Source of the DNA: VXRJ01 sp965246995 | GTDB taxonomy: Bacteria; Acidobacteriota; Vicinamibacteria; Vicinamibacterales; UBA8438 | Assembly (NCBI GenBank): GCA_965246995.1 | Contig: OZ252008.1 | Coordinates: forward strand, 1,302,001-1,366,000 | Direction of reading: 5' to 3' | DNA: 64,000 bases | Shown here: one piece after another, positions 42,506 to 51,257 of the stretch | Layout: every line of letters begins with the position of its first letter | How positions within the stretch are numbered: the first letter of the stretch is position 1 | Notes under the pieces: model-generated | What the model was told of the DNA's origin: nothing | What the model saw: the letters and a program-made list of their open reading frames with translations, nothing else | The model's database searches: none | Position numbers and translations under genes: made by a program

Positions 42506-43785
42506 TCCCTGCGGCATTCGCTTTCGTGCCGCTGTTGCTCTTCCTGCTCGGCTGCGGGTCGGTGTACGTAGGCACGGTCGAGGCGGCGTTCACGACACTG
42601 ATGCGCTTGCCGCTGCGGTTGGGCGCCGAGCGGCGCGGACGGCTCGACCGTCTCGGCTATCTGGACGATCCCCTCCGCCTGTTCGTCCCGGCTCGCCTGC
42701 TGCAGGGGCTGTTGATCATTGCGGTCGCATTTCTGGCTATCGGCAGCACGCCGCGCGACGTCGTGCCGATGGTGATTCTGGCGCCCGCGGTCGTCGCCTT
42801 TGTTCTGGTCTGCGCGCACCTGCTCCCAATGCTGATTGTTCGGCGCGATCCGGAGGGCGTGATCGAGGCCCTGCTGCCGTCTTTCCAGTTGGCGGTGACG
42901 CTGCTGCAGCCCGTGACGCGGCCGCTGGTTAGCCTGGTGCGGGGCGCGGGTCAGAAGGGGAACGGCGCGTCGGCCCGGATGAACGATGCCGGATCGGCGG
43001 ACGAAGCAGGAGATGCGCCCGACGATCCGAACGACGAGCGTGCCCCGCTCGATGAGGAGGAGGCGGAGCGAGAGCTGTTGCAGTCGGTCGTCGACTTCGG
43101 CGATACGCTGGTGCGCGAGGTGATGACGCCCAGGCCCGATATCATCGCGGTCCGGGCCGAAGCGACACTGGACGAGCTGCGGCGCGTCTTCATCGAAGAA
43201 CGCTATTCCCGCCTGCCGGTCTACGAGGAGAGTCTCGATCGGGTGCTCGGTTTCGTCTTCGTCAAGGATCTCGTCGCGCTTGCCGAGACCCCCGGGAGCG
43301 ACCGGGTGGTGGATCGATTGCTCCGTCCCGCCTACGCCGTGCCCGAGACCAAACGCGTTGCCGATCTGTTGCGCGAGCTGCAACACGCCCAGGCCCAGAT
43401 GGCTATCGTGCACGACGAGTTCGGCGGTACCGCCGGCCTGGTGACGGTGGAGGATCTGCTGGAAGAGATAGTCGGGGAGATCCGTGACGAGTACGATGTC
43501 GAGGTGGAGCCCATCATCGATGAGGGGGCCGGCAGCTTTGTCTTCGATGGACGCGCCGGCTTCGACGACCTGTGCGAGCGGCTTGACGTGGCGATCGAAG
43601 CTGAGGGGTGCGATACCGTTGCCGGCTACCTGCTGGCGCGGCTGGGCCGTGTGCCCCAGGTGGGCGAGACGTTCGATCTGGACGGTCTGACCGTGCATGT
43701 GCTCGATGGCGAGCGGCGGCGCGTCCACCGCGTCCGTTTGCGCCGCCAGGGTCGCATGGAGACCGACGCCCGAGCCGACGCATGA
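42502..43785 (+). CDS. CorC/HlyC-type CNNM transporter with CBS domains
   Basis: 427 residues. A DUF21-like membrane part (about 1-130, AAFAFVPLLLFLLGCGSVYVGTVEAAF) is followed by an acidic linker, a CBS pair (VREVMTPRPDIIAVRAEATLDEL to EERYSRLPVYEESLDRVLGFVFVKDL and onward), and a C-terminal CorC_HlyC domain. The family is linked to magnesium or cobalt efflux. Its place between ybeY and era is a widely conserved order. It overlaps both neighbours by four bases. Confidence 0.88.
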   Translation: MIPAAFAFVPLLLFLLGCGSVYVGTVEAAFTTLMRLPLRLGAERRGRLDRLGYLDDPLRLFVPARLLQGLLIIAVAFLAIGSTPRDVVPMVILAPAVVAFVLVCAHLLPMLIVRRDPEGVIEALLPSFQLAVTLLQPVTRPLVSLVRGAGQKGNGASARMNDAGSADEAGDAPDDPNDERAPLDEEEAERELLQSVVDFGDTLVREVMTPRPDIIAVRAEATLDELRRVFIEERYSRLPVYEESLDRVLGFVFVKDLVALAETPGSDRVVDRLLRPAYAVPETKRVADLLRELQHAQAQMAIVHDEFGGTAGLVTVEDLLEEIVGEIRDEYDVEVEPIIDEGAGSFVFDGRAGFDDLCERLDVAIEAEGCDTVAGYLLARLGRVPQVGETFDLDGLTVHVLDGERRRVHRVRLRRQGRMETDARADA

Positions 43786-44735
43786 AAGCTGGGTTCGTTT
43801 CCCTCATCGGCCGGCCGAACGCCGGGAAGTCGACGCTGCTGAACCGGCTGGTTGGCGCGAAGGTGGCGATCGTCTCCGACAAGCCCCAGACGACCCGGAC
43901 CCGGATCCTGGGCGTCAAGCATGGCGCTGACGATCCGGACGTCACGCATGACGGCCAGATCGTTTTCGTCGACACGCCGGGCATCCATCGGCCGATGCAC
44001 CGGCTGAACGTCCGAATGGTCGATCAGGCGGTCGACACAATCGGTTGGGTCGACGTGCTTGTGGTCGTACACGACGCCGCATCGCGTACCGGCGGCGGCG
44101 ACCGGTACGTTCTGGATCTCCTCGACCGCGCGTCGGCACCGGTGATCCTGGTCCTCAACAAGATCGACCGCATCCCCAAGCCGACATTGCTCCCGCTGAT
44201 CGACTGGTTCAGACAGGAGCGGGAATTCACTGCGATCGTTCCGATCTCGGCGCGCCGGGGAGATGGTGTCGCTGACCTCGAGACGCTGCTCTGGCAGCAC
44301 CTGCCCGAAGGGGAGCCGCTCTACCCGGACGACATGGTGACGGATCAGCCAGAACGGGTGATCGTTGCCGAGACGGTCCGGGAGAAGCTGTTGCGCTACA
44401 CGCGGGATGAGTTGCCCTTCTCGACCGCGGTCCTGATCGATGCTTTCGAGGAGATTGCTGCCAAAGGCGCCGGTGTCCCCGGCCGGGACGATGATCGTGA
44501 CCGGCATCCGGATGGCCTGTTGCGCCTCTATTGCTCGATCGTCGTTGACCGTCCGACGCACAAGCCGATCGTTCTTGGCCGCAGGGGAGCGCGCATCAAG
44601 CAGATCGGCACCGAGGCCCGGCAGGAGCTGGAGCGTTTCTTCGGGACCAAGGTCTACCTCGATCTCCATGTCCGCGTCCGCACCGGCTGGCGCGAAAATG
44701 ACCGCATCCTTCGCGAGCTGGGCATCGAGTCCTAG
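43782..44735 (+). CDS. era: GTPase Era
   Basis: 317 residues. G1 GRPNAGKST, G3 VDTPG, G4 LNKID and G5 PISAR are all present, followed by a KH RNA-binding domain (GRRGARIKQIGTEARQELERFFGTKVYLDLHV). Era binds the 3' end of 16S rRNA and acts in 30S assembly, in step with YbeY upstream. The stop TAG lies in the CTAG that borders the 41-bp palindromic element, which can fold as a hairpin directly after the gene. Confidence 0.96.
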   Translation: MKAGFVSLIGRPNAGKSTLLNRLVGAKVAIVSDKPQTTRTRILGVKHGADDPDVTHDGQIVFVDTPGIHRPMHRLNVRMVDQAVDTIGWVDVLVVVHDAASRTGGGDRYVLDLLDRASAPVILVLNKIDRIPKPTLLPLIDWFRQEREFTAIVPISARRGDGVADLETLLWQHLPEGEPLYPDDMVTDQPERVIVAETVREKLLRYTRDELPFSTAVLIDAFEEIAAKGAGVPGRDDDRDRHPDGLLRLYCSIVVDRPTHKPIVLGRRGARIKQIGTEARQELERFFGTKVYLDLHVRVRTGWRENDRILRELGIES

Positions 44736-44776
44736 GAGCCCGTGGTGAAACCTCGCGTGGGTTTCACCACGGGCTC
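44736..44776. repeat. Minimal palindromic element, copy 4 (41 bp hairpin)
   Basis: Only the inverted ends remain: 17-bp perfect arms GAGCCCGTGGTGAAACC and the inverse, with a 7-base loop. It is bordered by CTAG at 44732-44735 (the era stop) and by CTCG at 44777-44780, a mutated CTAG. It could act as a terminator for era. It looks like an internal deletion of the longer element. Confidence 0.85.
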
Positions 44777-44825
44777 CTCGGTCGCCGTCCATCCGGGGAG
44801 CCGCCACGTAGTCCCGGAAGAGGTC

Positions 44826-44928
44826 ATGTTAAGATGCAAGGCTCCTGTGAACGACCCAGTGGGACAACGATCCGCGATCGAAGTAATCGCAGCCATCGTG
44901 GGGCTCAACCGCCCTGCGGAACAGCAAC
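44826..44928 (+). promoter_or_regulatory. mgtE 5' leader, possible magnesium-responsive RNA
   Basis: The leader has AAGGCTCCTGTG near 44838 and GCCATCGTGGGGCTCAACCG near 44895, which loosely resemble the GAGGCUCCU and GCCAAUGGGUCAACAG segments of the M-box (ykoK) riboswitch found before mgtE genes. The core is not a clear match, and no terminator stem is evident. The assignment is tentative. Confidence 0.28.
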
Positions 44929-46302
44929 ATGCCGCCGCTCCGCCGCATCGACGTCGTGCTCGACTCAGTCAAGCGACTGCAGCGGATTGGTGCGACTGCT
45001 AACCTCCTAAACCTCCTCCAGAAGCAGCATCCGGCCGACCTGGCCGAAGTGCTGACGGCGCTGTCGAACGTCAACCGCGCCACCGCCTTCAACACGCTCG
45101 TCGAGCACAACCGCCGCCTCGCGATGGAGGCGCTGAGCGAACTCGATCCGGACGTGAGCGAAACGCTGCTGGTGGACCGCACGCCGGCGGAGCTGGTGTC
45201 GCTCTTCCAGGAACTGGCCAGCGACGATGCCGCCGCCCTGATCAATCGGCTCCCGGAGCCGGTGGCGTCAGAAGTTATCGAACTGATGCGCCGCGCCGAT
45301 TCCGGCGAGGCGCATCAGTTGCTTGCGTACGAGGATCAGACGGCTGGCCGGATCATGAATCCGGAGGTCTTTGCGCTATCCGAGGACCTGACGGCGGGTG
45401 AGGCCATCAAGGCGCTCCAGCAGTCGCGTGACGTCGAGATGGTCTTCTACCTCTATGTCGTCGACGCGCGGCGCCACCTGGTGGGCGTGGTCTCGCTCCG
45501 GCGCCTGTTGCTGGTCTCGCCCGAGACGCCGCTCAAGCGGATCATGACGACGGAACTGATCAGCACCGGTGTCGACACCGATCAGGAGGAAGTGGCCCTC
45601 GATGTAGCCAACTACAACCTGCTCGCCATCCCGGTTGTCGACGACGAGAACAAGCTGGTTGGCATCATCACGGTGGACGACGTGATCGATGTCATCAAGG
45701 ACGAGGCGACCGAGGACATACTCCGCCTCGCGGGCGTATCGGCCGACGAACACATCGCTACCTCGCCCTGGGAGGCATGGCGGAAGCGCCTGCCCTGGCT
45801 TGGCATCAACCTGATCGCGGCAACGCTCGGCGCGCTGGTGATCCGCCAGTTCCAGGCGACGATCGAGGAGGTGGTGGCGTTGGCTGCGCTGATGACCGTA
45901 GTGGCGAGCGTCAGCGGCAACGCGGCGACGCAGACCCTGACGGTTATCGTCCGCGGCCTCGCGATTGGCGAACTCGCCTGGGGCAATGCGCGTCGCGTGC
46001 TGGGGAAGGAAGTGCTGGTGGGCATCGCCAACGGCCTGCTCCTCGGCTTCCTGGGTGCGGTCCTTGCCTGGGCGGTGTTCGGCAACCCCTACGTCGGCGC
46101 GATTCTTGCCGCCGCAATGGTGATCAATCTGTTGATCGCGGCGACCGCGGCCACGCTGATCCCGCTTGCCCTGCGTGCCTTGAAGTTCGACCCGGCGCTC
46201 GCGTCGGCGGTCTTCATCACGACGATGACCGACATGTTCGGCTTCTTTGCCTTCCTCGGCCTGGCCACCGCCTTTCTTCCCTACCTGCAGCGCGGCGTTT
46301 GA
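44929..46302 (+). CDS. mgtE: Magnesium transporter MgtE
   Basis: 457 residues. N-terminal MgtE_N superhelix (LNLLQKQHPADLAEVL..), two CBS domains (GRIMNPEVFALSEDLTAGEAI and LKRIMTTELISTGVDTDQEEVA..DVANYNLLAIPVVDDENKLVGIITVDDVIDVI), then five membrane helices. The Mg-selectivity region is VASVSGNAATQTLTVIVRGLA. This is a Mg-gated channel of the inner membrane. The magnesium theme matches corC in the preceding operon. No obvious ribosome-binding site precedes the ATG. Confidence 0.94.
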   Translation: MPPLRRIDVVLDSVKRLQRIGATANLLNLLQKQHPADLAEVLTALSNVNRATAFNTLVEHNRRLAMEALSELDPDVSETLLVDRTPAELVSLFQELASDDAAALINRLPEPVASEVIELMRRADSGEAHQLLAYEDQTAGRIMNPEVFALSEDLTAGEAIKALQQSRDVEMVFYLYVVDARRHLVGVVSLRRLLLVSPETPLKRIMTTELISTGVDTDQEEVALDVANYNLLAIPVVDDENKLVGIITVDDVIDVIKDEATEDILRLAGVSADEHIATSPWEAWRKRLPWLGINLIAATLGALVIRQFQATIEEVVALAALMTVVASVSGNAATQTLTVIVRGLAIGELAWGNARRVLGKEVLVGIANGLLLGFLGAVLAWAVFGNPYVGAILAAAMVINLLIAATAATLIPLALRALKFDPALASAVFITTMTDMFGFFAFLGLATAFLPYLQRGV

Positions 46303-46326
46303 CCTGCGGGCGGTCAACCCCTGTGC

Positions 46327-46332
46327 TATCCT
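46327..46332 (+). promoter_or_regulatory. Extended -10 promoter of the 46.4-kb secreted-protein gene
   Basis: TGC-TATCCT fits an extended -10. A GGAGG ribosome-binding site lies between it and the ATG at 46355, so this gene has a normal leader, unlike the leaderless set. Confidence 0.4.
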
Positions 46333-46354
46333 CAATTTTCCAGTGGAGGTGCCC

Positions 46355-47374
46355 ATGACACGCTGGCAGATCACCGTCCGGACATCCGTGTTAGCCGTCG
46401 CCCTCGCCGTCCCCGCCGTCGCTTTCGCGCAGGACGATATGCCCCGCACGCCGTGGGGCGCCCCTGACCTCCAGGGCGTCTGGGACTTCCGCACCATCAC
46501 GCCGATGGAGCGGCCCGAGGACCGCGCCGATCAGGAGTTCCTGACCGAGGAGGAAGTGGCCGACCTGAACCGGGCCGCGCTCGACCGGAACGAGGACCTG
46601 GCGGCCCGTCCCGCCCAGCGCACCTCCGCGGACCCGAGCGGCAACGTAGACCGGGGCGTCGATGGAGCGCCCGGTTCGTACAACAACTTCTGGTTCGATC
46701 GCGGCACCGAGGTGATCGCCACGGGCCGCACGTCCCTGGTTGTCGATCCGCCGAGCGGGAGGATACCGCCGCTCACGCCGGAGGCGGAGCAGAAGCGTGC
46801 CGACCTGGAGATGGCGCGCGAAGGGGTCGGTCCGCACACGCCGACGCCGGGCGGCTGGGTGGACGACCTGGGCGCGAACGGCCTGCAGGTTCGTTGCATC
46901 ACCGGTTTCAATGCCGGTCCTCCGATGACGCCGGGCGGGTACAACAACAACATGCAGTTGTTGCAGACCCCGAACGAAGTGGTGATCTACAACGAGATGA
47001 ACCACAACCCGCGGTTCATTCCGGTCGATGGCCGTCCCTACACCGGGCTGAAGCAGTGGGCGGGCGAGTCGCGCGGCGAGTGGGATGGCGACACGCTCGT
47101 GATCAAGACGAAGAACTTCCTGCGGGAGACCAGCTTCATGCGTGGCGGGGCGAGCGGCGACCTGCAGTTGACCGAGCGCTTCACGCGCGCCGGTCCCGAA
47201 CTGATGCTCTACGAGGTGACGGTGGACGATCCGACCACCTGGACTGCCACGTGGAAGTATGAGGTTCCGATGAAGCTGAATCCGGCGCCCGTCTTCGAGT
47301 ACGCCTGTCACGAGGGCAACTACTCGATGGCCGTCATCCTCGCCGGCGCCCTCGAAGAGCGGGACGAGCCGTAG
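46355..47374 (+). CDS. Exported protein of unknown function
   Basis: 339 residues with a signal peptide (VLAVALAVPAVAFAQDD). The mature part opens with TPWGAPDLQGVWDFRTITPMERP, a common start among secreted proteins of Acidobacteriota, and ends with a beta-rich region (VTVDDPTTWTATWKYEVPM..). It has no recognised catalytic motif. A GTGGAGG ribosome-binding site sits six bases before the ATG. It probably resides in the periplasm or on the surface. It stands alone between mgtE and the AbiE pair. Confidence 0.78.
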   Translation: MTRWQITVRTSVLAVALAVPAVAFAQDDMPRTPWGAPDLQGVWDFRTITPMERPEDRADQEFLTEEEVADLNRAALDRNEDLAARPAQRTSADPSGNVDRGVDGAPGSYNNFWFDRGTEVIATGRTSLVVDPPSGRIPPLTPEAEQKRADLEMAREGVGPHTPTPGGWVDDLGANGLQVRCITGFNAGPPMTPGGYNNNMQLLQTPNEVVIYNEMNHNPRFIPVDGRPYTGLKQWAGESRGEWDGDTLVIKTKNFLRETSFMRGGASGDLQLTERFTRAGPELMLYEVTVDDPTTWTATWKYEVPMKLNPAPVFEYACHEGNYSMAVILAGALEERDEP

Positions 47375-47422
47375 TCCCGGTCCGCGCGACGCGGGCATCA
47401 GCCGGATGCTGACGCTACTCGC

Positions 47423-47450
47423 GTCAAGTTTTTGTGCTTAAAAACTTGAC
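47423..47450. promoter_or_regulatory. Perfect palindrome upstream of the AbiEi gene (likely operator)
   Basis: 11-bp arms GTCAAGTTTTT and AAAAACTTGAC around a 6-base spacer. This is a marked AT-rich island in GC-rich DNA, about 30 bp before the antitoxin start. A TATGCT -10-like box follows at 47453. AbiEi antitoxins repress their own promoters through inverted repeats, so this is the probable operator. Confidence 0.65.
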
Positions 47451-47480
47451 ATTATGCTCTGCCGTGCCCAGAGTGGAGGC

Positions 47481-48236
47481 ATGGCCGGACGCACCAAACC
47501 TCTCGCTGGAGCGCGACCGGTCGCTCGCGGGGTTCGCCAGCGGATCGAAAAGGGCGGGGAGCGTCTATGGCGCTTCGACGACTTCCCCGGCGTCCCGGCT
47601 TCCGCCCTGGCGCAGGCCCTCTCACGGCTGGCCCGCGCGGGGACACTGGAACGTCTGAGCAAGGGCGTCTACTACCGCCCCCGGCAGACCTCTCTGGGGA
47701 AGAGCCGGCCCAACCCGGCCGCCATCCGCAAGCTTGCGGCCACGCGCGACCAGTCCGTCTTCCCGGCGGGCATCGCAGCCGCGAACCTCCTCGGGTTTAC
47801 GACGCAGAACGCCGGCCGCGGTGAAGTGGCAACGAGCGGCTTTCGGCTGCCGCGCAAGCTTCTGGGCAGCGACACGGTCGTCCATACCCGCAGGCCGGAA
47901 GCCTGGAAGCAGTTGACCGACACGGACGGGGCGCTGCTCGAGTTCCTGCGCCGTTCGGGCAGGACGAGCGAACTCTCGCCCGAGGAAACCGTCAGACGCA
48001 CACTGGCGCTGTGCTGTGAAGAGGGACGCTTCAAGCGGCTCCTCAAAGTCGCGACGAGCGAGCCGCCGCGGGTGCGCGGCATGCTCGGCGCGCTCGGTGC
48101 CCAGCTCGGCGAGCGGCCCGCGGCGCTCAAACGGCTGCGCGACTCTCTCAACCCGGTCTCCCGGTTTGACTTTGGGATGCTGCGCGGTCTCCCTCAGGCG
48201 GCGGACTGGCAGGCAAAACAGAGCACGCCCTTATGA
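47481..48236 (+). CDS. AbiEi-like type IV antitoxin (DUF6088 family)
   Basis: 251 residues. The N-terminal winged-helix region (LWRFDDFPGVPASALAQALSRLARAGTLERLSKGVYYRPR) is followed by the DUF6088 middle (FPAGIAAANLLGFTTQ) and an Arg-rich C-terminus. It fits transcriptional repressor antitoxins of AbiE systems, which counter a nucleotidyltransferase toxin without binding it. A GGAGG site lies before the ATG and the palindromic operator is upstream. The stop overlaps the toxin ATG. Because the toxin is truncated, this antitoxin may now be solitary. Confidence 0.78.
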   Translation: MAGRTKPLAGARPVARGVRQRIEKGGERLWRFDDFPGVPASALAQALSRLARAGTLERLSKGVYYRPRQTSLGKSRPNPAAIRKLAATRDQSVFPAGIAAANLLGFTTQNAGRGEVATSGFRLPRKLLGSDTVVHTRRPEAWKQLTDTDGALLEFLRRSGRTSELSPEETVRRTLALCCEEGRFKRLLKVATSEPPRVRGMLGALGAQLGERPAALKRLRDSLNPVSRFDFGMLRGLPQAADWQAKQSTPL

Positions 48237-48508
48237 GGCTGTTCGAGCATCCGGACTTCGAGCAGGTGGTTCTCGAAGCCGCCGACCACCTCGGCGAGCG
48301 CGGTTTGCGGGCGGCGATCATCGAGAAGGACTACTACGTAACGGAGGCGCTGCGCATCATCGCCGACACGGTCGGTGAGAAGACGATCTTCAAGGGTGGC
48401 ACGAGCCTGTCGAAGGGCTGGACCCAATACGGCCTGCTCTGTTTCGGAACGTATCCGTCCTGGGAGGAGGTCCAGGTCCGATTCCTCGGCCTGCGAACAC
48501 TCCTCTAG
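48233..48508 (+). pseudogene. AbiEii-type nucleotidyltransferase toxin, truncated
   Basis: 91 residues. The N-terminus is typical AbiEii: IIEKDYYVTEALRIIAD and then IFKGGTSLSKGW, the GGTSLSK nucleotide-binding motif of the family. Normal toxins are around 300 residues and continue with an acidic DID motif. Here the match ends right after the SKGW, and 32 unrelated codons follow to a stop. The catalytic aspartates are lost, so it should be inactive. It overlaps the antitoxin in ATGA, the native arrangement. Loss probably came from a deletion or island decay. Confidence 0.75.
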
Positions 48509-49158
48509 CTAGCCAGTCAACGGTCAGACTCGCGGAGACGCCCACAGTGTGGCAGGTAAACGTCCTGCCAACCGTCCCCTTCCTAGTGCTTCCGGAGGTC
48601 AGTTCCGAACGGCGAGAGTACGTTCCCGTAGGGTGGCTGGAACCCGTCCGACATCCGCCGCGCGGCCGCTCCAGTGATCGCGGCCGTGACCGGGAGCGAC
48701 CCCCCGGTTTTCGGGTCTGGAGCGGCAACCGCGCGTGCGTGTTGATCACACGCTGCCGCCGACGCCGCCGGGGGGTCTCTCCCGGTTCATTTGTCCGTGC
48801 CGGAAGGCTGCACAGCCTCGCCGTGGCGGTAGGCGACGCCGCTGGCGACGCTCTGAACGATCCGCTCGCCGTCGACGTACGCTGACGCCGGTGGGGAACG
48901 GTCTGTCCCTGCCCGGCAAAGAGCCATGTCTTGGCTAGAGAGCAACGGCGTCCCCCTCGAATCCCCTGCGTCCCGCGCTCGGCCGTCGGCCATCATCCCC
49001 CTAGGGGCGCGGTCCCGCGGGCGGAACGCCGCCGCGTCGAGCGGTTCCCCCTTCCCGGACGGGACGGTTTCGCCGGGAGCGACCTCGCGCGGCGGGTGTG
49101 ACGCAGGAACACCCATTGCGCCGGGAAACCGCAGGTTTACCGGGGGCCGCTCCCGGCA
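48509..49158. other. 650 bp without a recognisable gene
   Basis: Open frames are present but are all Arg/Pro/Ser-rich shadows. It lies between the broken toxin and the integrase fragment and looks like decayed island DNA. No repeat, tRNA or promoter stands out. Confidence 0.6.
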
Positions 49159-49914
49159 TCACGGGCGGCGCAATACCGGGCCGCCCGCATCTGCCGAAGG
49201 ACGCGATCGGTCCAGCAAACACGGGGCGTTCAGGCGAGACTGCCCGGCGGGCGGGATGTGATTCGGGCTGTGACAGGGGGCCGTCATCCCAATCACACGC
49301 TGGCGCGGCGCTATTGCGGTCGCCGGTGCCTGTGATCGGCGCTCTTCGAGATGCATCGCCCAATCGTCCATCAGCCGCCGCCGCCGCTCGAACAGGTCCG
49401 ACCGGGCGTAGGCCGCTTCGACCTTGTTCTGGACGACGTGAGCCAACGCCGCCTCGATGACCTCGCGCGGGTGGTCCGTTTCCTCCGCCGCCCAGTCCCG
49501 GAACGACGACCGGAAGCCGTGCGCCACGGCCGCGATGCGATGGTTCTGAAGCATCTTCGGCAGCGTGGTCGCGGAGATCGCTTTCCCGCTCCGCATCGGG
49601 AACACGAGCGGATTGCCGTCGCCGAGCGCCCGCGCCGCGTCGAGGATCTCCAGCGCCCGCCGGCAGAGCGGGACCCGGTGCTCGCGCTTCGCCTTCATCC
49701 GTATGGCGGAGATCGTCCACACCGCGCCGGCCGTGTCGATCTCGGTCCACGTCGCCAGACGGACCTCCCCGGACCGCGTCGCCGTCAGCACCAGGAACTC
49801 GAACGCCAGCCTGACGGCGGGTTGCGCCGACGCGGATCCCCGCACCGTCTCGATGGCCGCCGCCACGTCCTTATGCGGCAGCGCCAGCCGTGATTCCCTC
49901 GTCGATTCCCACAT
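49159..49914 (-). pseudogene. Tyrosine recombinase (P4-type integrase), catalytic half only
   Basis: 251 codons. Catalytic elements: Arg in TATRSGEVRLATW, HxxR in HGFRSSFRDWA, then IEAALAHVVQNKVEAAYARSD with the His and Tyr of the active site. The N-terminal arm- and core-binding domains that normally make up about 200 residues are missing. The reading frame runs about 60 codons past the usual end (MDDWAMHLEERR). It is therefore a fragment. It lies on the same strand as, and 51 bp from, the methyltransferase tail. The N-terminal arm of an integrase occurs at 61.8 kb, on the other strand. Confidence 0.8.
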
Positions 49915-49965
49915 GTCAAACGGGAATCCAAGGGACCATCTAGGCCGCCTGCGGACCGCACCACA

Positions 49966-50160
49966 TCACAGCTTGTTCACCGCCCACCACCGTTCCAGCG
50001 CCAGCAACTCGCGGAGAATGTCGTCGGCGATGTGCGCCGACCAGCCGTACGCGGCAGCTACAGCCGCGTCAAGGGCTTCGTGCGCATCGCCGAGCCACTG
50101 TGGGCGGATGTTCCTCGCACCCGACTGTGACGACTCGGGCACACTTACCGCGACCCGGGT
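49966..50160 (-). pseudogene. DNA methyltransferase C-terminal tail fragment
   Basis: About 65 codons reading VPESSQSGARNIRPQWL, DAHEALDAAVAAAYGW and DDILRELLALERWW to a stop. This looks like the C-terminus of large MmeI/type IIL-like or related DNA methyltransferases. No catalytic part remains. Its 5' end overlaps the M23 peptidase gene in another frame. A second, shorter copy is seen at about 51.47 kb. Confidence 0.6.
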
Positions 50161-51254
50161 CGCGATCGCACGCGATTTCCGGCGCTGGGGAGTACGCCAT
50201 CGGCGGATTCACCGTCGACGAGGAGGCGCGAGAAACGCACCGGCAGACCCATTCCCTGGAACAGGTCGGCCGAGTCCTGCAGGTGAAAATGGAGGTGCGG
50301 TTCTGTGCTGTGGCCCGTGTGGCCGCAACGCCCGAGGACCTGGCCACGGTTCACACCGTCGCCGGGCGCGACGGTGACGCTGCCGCGGACGAAGTGGGCG
50401 TACAACCCGAACTCTCCCTCGGCATGCTCGACGACTACGTGATTGCCGACGAAGCTGCGCGCCGTGAAGTCACAGACGCCCCAGCCGAGGAACGCTTGAC
50501 GCACCCGATCTTCTAGGCGGACGACCGTTCCGCCGGCCGCCGCGCGGATCTCGCGGCCGTAGCAGAAGTACTCTTCCGCTCTCGTTCCCCGGCCCGCGTG
50601 GGTTCGGAACGCCTCGTTCGCCTGCACGAAATCGAGCGTGAAGCGTTGTCCCAGAATGTCCCATGAATGCGAGGTCTTCGGTGTGGCGCCGCCGTTGGCC
50701 ACCAGCCACTCGCCGTCGAACGGCAAGGTGTAGACGACCCGCGTTTCGTAGCTCCGGCCGTCGTCCCCACTGCGCTTCTCGCGCCCGACCAGAGTTGCGT
50801 TGCCCGCCACCTGTCGAACGAGCTCCACGACCTGAAACGGATTGAACAGGCACAACAACTGCGTCGAGTAGAACGTCGCCATAAGACCGTAGGGTCCGAA
50901 GCGGCCAATAGGGCCGGATATCGGCCAATGTGAACGGTCCACCTCGCGCTCGTCGTCGAATCCGGGAACCGGCGTCGGCCTACGCCGCTGCACCGAGCGT
51001 GTTGACGCCCAGACCAGAAAGAAAAGGACGAGGTAAATCGGGACGATCGTGGACGGTGGCAGGCGATAGTCGAACAGTTCGAGGGCCGTGAAGTCGACGA
51101 TGGCGGTCAGACCGAGCGCGGTCATGACCAGCATCACCCAGTAGAGAATGAAGTCAATCACCGCGACTGCGGCCGCCGGAAGACGGGCGTGGAACCGCGA
51201 GCGAGCAATGCCCAACATGACGACGATCAGGCCGAGCGTGACCAGGAAGCTCAT
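50145..51254 (-). CDS. Membrane-anchored M23 (LytM) peptidase
   Basis: 369 residues. Three or four N-terminal helices (about 1-90) anchor a C-terminal M23 domain with GNHVVVEHAEGEFGLYAHF and EPHLHFHLQDS, containing the zinc-binding His/Asp set and the HLH motif. It probably cleaves peptidoglycan cross-links or regulates amidases. The ATG is one codon after an in-frame GTG. Its 3' end overlaps the methyltransferase tail, and the two borders carry related remnants, so it may have inserted into, or be cargo of, a lost island. It has no partner in the window. Confidence 0.78.
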   Translation of the reverse strand: MSFLVTLGLIVVMLGIARSRFHARLPAAAVAVIDFILYWVMLVMTALGLTAIVDFTALELFDYRLPPSTIVPIYLVLFFLVWASTRSVQRRRPTPVPGFDDEREVDRSHWPISGPIGRFGPYGLMATFYSTQLLCLFNPFQVVELVRQVAGNATLVGREKRSGDDGRSYETRVVYTLPFDGEWLVANGGATPKTSHSWDILGQRFTLDFVQANEAFRTHAGRGTRAEEYFCYGREIRAAAGGTVVRLEDRVRQAFLGWGVCDFTARSFVGNHVVVEHAEGEFGLYAHFVRGSVTVAPGDGVNRGQVLGRCGHTGHSTEPHLHFHLQDSADLFQGMGLPVRFSRLLVDGESADGVLPSAGNRVRSRPGSR

Positions 51255-51257
51255 CAC

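Noticed and set aside
48509..49158. Several open frames over 90 codons
   Set aside because: Arg/Pro/Ser-rich in every frame with no family motifs and no start context; typical GC-rich shadows.
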